Origin: Flavobacteriaceae bacterium
GTDB taxonomy: Bacteria > Bacteroidota > Bacteroidia > Flavobacteriales > Flavobacteriaceae
Assembly (NCBI GenBank): GCA_026988355.1
Contig: JALSLK010000016.1
Span: 1-64,000 of the forward strand
Reading direction: 5' to 3'
DNA length: 64,000 nt
Shown here: positions 62,801-64,000 of the stretch, one piece after another
Numbering within the stretch: the first letter of the stretch is position 1
How the letters are laid out: every line of letters starts with the position of its first letter
The notes under the pieces: generated by a model
The model's database searches: none
Seen by the model: the letters and a program-made list of their open reading frames with translations, nothing else
What the model was told of the DNA's origin: nothing
Program-made: the position numbers and the translations under genes

Positions 62801-64000
62801 TTAAAATGTATCTATTGTTTTTTTAATGGATGTAATATCCAAACCAACTTGTTTGTATAATTCAGAAATTTTTCCGTGCTCTATAAAATTATCTGGAATT
62901 CCCAATCGTTTTATTTGGATATTTTTATAGTCGTTCTCTTGAATAAATTCTAATATTGAAGAACCAAAACCTCCAATTAATACACCGTCTTCTATCGTAA
63001 TTATTTTATCAAATTTTTGACAAATTTGATGTAATAATTCTTCATCTAATGGCTTTATAAATACTAAATTATAATGTGCTATTCTGTTCGAGTATTCTTG
63101 CGATTTACAAATTTCTAAAATGGTATTTCCAATAGTTCCAATAGTCAAAACTGCTATTTTATTTCCATAAGAAATTTGTTTTCCTTTTCCGATTTCTACT
63201 TTATTAAAATTGGAAATAGCATACTGTACTTTTTTATTTTCTTCGACGTTTCCTCGTGGATAACGGATTGCAATAGGTAAATCTAGCGACAATTGTGCTG
63301 TATATAACAAATTTTGGAATTCTGAAACATTCATAGGAGCAGCAATTATGAGGTTCGGAATCAATCGCAAATACGATATATCAAAAACACCGTGATGTGT
63401 AGCGCCATCTTCGCCAACTACTCCTGCTCTATCCACACAAAAAATTACAGGTAACTTTTGTAACGCTACATCATGAATTATTTGATCGTATGCACGTTGT
63501 AGAAATGTAGAATAAATCGTGCAAAATGGTATAAAACCTTGTGTTGCCATCCCAGCAGCTAAAGTAACTGCATGTTGTTCGGAAATTCCAACATCGAAAG
63601 CTCTTTGTGGAAATTCTTCCATCATATATTTTAAAGAACTTCCTGTTGGCATTGCTGGTGTTATTCCAATAATTTTATCATTATGTTTAGCTAATTCTAA
63701 CAATGTAAATCCAAATACATCTTGATATTTTACAGTATTTTTAGTAGATTTAGCTACTAATTCTCCTGATTTTTTATCAAATTTTCCTGGTGCATGATAG
63801 GTAACTTGATTTTCTTCCGCTTTAGCTAAACCTTTTCCTTTTGTTGTGATAATGTGCACTATTTTTGGTCCTTTTACTCTTTTTAATCGTTCTAATTCTG
63901 CAATTAATTTAGGAAGGTCATGTCCATCTATTGGCCCTGAATAATCGAAATTTAATGCGTCAAAAATAGTAGTATCGCAATTTGCCGTATCTTGCTTTAA
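62801..64000 (-). CDS. dxs: 1-deoxy-D-xylulose-5-phosphate synthase, N-terminus beyond the window
   Basis: 400 codons are present, and the reading frame stays open to the right edge (63860-64000 encodes DALNFDYSGPIDGHDLPKL and leads on in frame). It is a transketolase-like TPP enzyme, including the middle Pyr domain with VGEDGATHHGVFDISYL and the C-terminal domain ending VLIGGFGSSILEFI. It condenses pyruvate and glyceraldehyde-3-phosphate into DXP, the first step of the MEP isoprenoid route. A GTG at 63859 is not the real start. Confidence 0.95.
   Translation of the reverse strand, partial: LKQDTANCDTTIFDALNFDYSGPIDGHDLPKLIAELERLKRVKGPKIVHIITTKGKGLAKAEENQVTYHAPGKFDKKSGELVAKSTKNTVKYQDVFGFTLLELAKHNDKIIGITPAMPTGSSLKYMMEEFPQRAFDVGISEQHAVTLAAGMATQGFIPFCTIYSTFLQRAYDQIIHDVALQKLPVIFCVDRAGVVGEDGATHHGVFDISYLRLIPNLIIAAPMNVSEFQNLLYTAQLSLDLPIAIRYPRGNVEENKKVQYAISNFNKVEIGKGKQISYGNKIAVLTIGTIGNTILEICKSQEYSNRIAHYNLVFIKPLDEELLHQICQKFDKIITIEDGVLIGGFGSSILEFIQENDYKNIQIKRLGIPDNFIEHGKISELYKQVGLDITSIKKTIDTF

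Noticed and set aside
63859-63859. GTG as a start for dxs
   Set aside because: The frame continues upstream with conserved dxs sequence (SGPIDGHDLPKL) to the window edge; the gene is cut, not short.

Overview
The window is a strongly AT-rich stretch of a Bacteroidota chromosome, almost certainly a (probably marine) Flavobacteriaceae. The signs are TAnnTTTG -7 promoter boxes, two proteins with type IX secretion (T9SS) C-terminal sorting domains, a SusC-like TonB-dependent receptor with its partner lipoprotein, a fused CcoNO cbb3 oxidase, and a clade II nitrous oxide reductase locus without nosR. No plasmid, phage or rRNA signature is visible. Both ends cut a gene: hppA on the left, dxs on the right.

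Layout. 1-6.6 kb: end of a membrane pyrophosphatase, a YceI lipoprotein, and a two-gene molybdoenzyme operon (ferredoxin/NrfD fusion plus a Mo-bisPGD catalytic subunit resembling SoeA/PsrA). 6.6-11.2 kb: accessory region with one 1025-codon frame joining a REP-associated (HUH/Y1) transposase to a Pif1-like helicase and carrying two identical in-frame 33-nt palindromes, then an AAA+ ATPase/nuclease-like gene bracketed by related hairpins. 11.3-17.2 kb: SulP transporter, kbl, queD, lpxH, radA. 17.4-26.6 kb: an orphan secreted protein, an exonuclease/phosphatase-family protein, a TonB receptor with a DUF5689-type lipoprotein, and a T9SS-exported lipase-like protein. 26.7-34.1 kb: small cytochrome c, ALDH7-type dehydrogenase, LuxE-like protein, tyrS, an XRE-Fic protein, an SDR epimerase and an orphan lipoprotein.

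34.4-51.6 kb is a respiratory island. On the minus strand it holds ccoS-ccoNO-ccoQ-ccoP, then ccoG-ccoH-safE-like, and separately ccoI. On the plus strand it holds fasciclin-cytochrome c-nosZ-membrane protein-nosL-nosD-nosF-nosY, plus a Crp/Fnr regulator. The island couples a high-affinity oxidase to N2O reduction, and both need copper delivery. 51.8-64 kb: a T9SS beta-helix protein, tRNA-Leu and tRNA-Gly, a heme-copper oxidase assembly run (ctaB, two subunit III genes, subunit IV, SCO1, DUF420) lacking subunits I and II, a TolC-like protein, dgt and dxs.

The strongest new observations are: (1) the transposase-helicase fusion with codon-aligned palindromes that keep the frame open; (2) a Crp/Fnr-type operator code in which palindromes before ccoG, ccoS, the nos operon and ccoI all lie exactly 29.5 bp from the -7 (or -7-like) box, with a related GTAAC-N4-GTTAC site 28.5 bp from a -7-like box before the molybdoenzyme operon; and (3) a dispersed 130-161 bp nested-palindrome repeat (three full copies and one fragment), one copy of which appears to supply the -33 element of radA.
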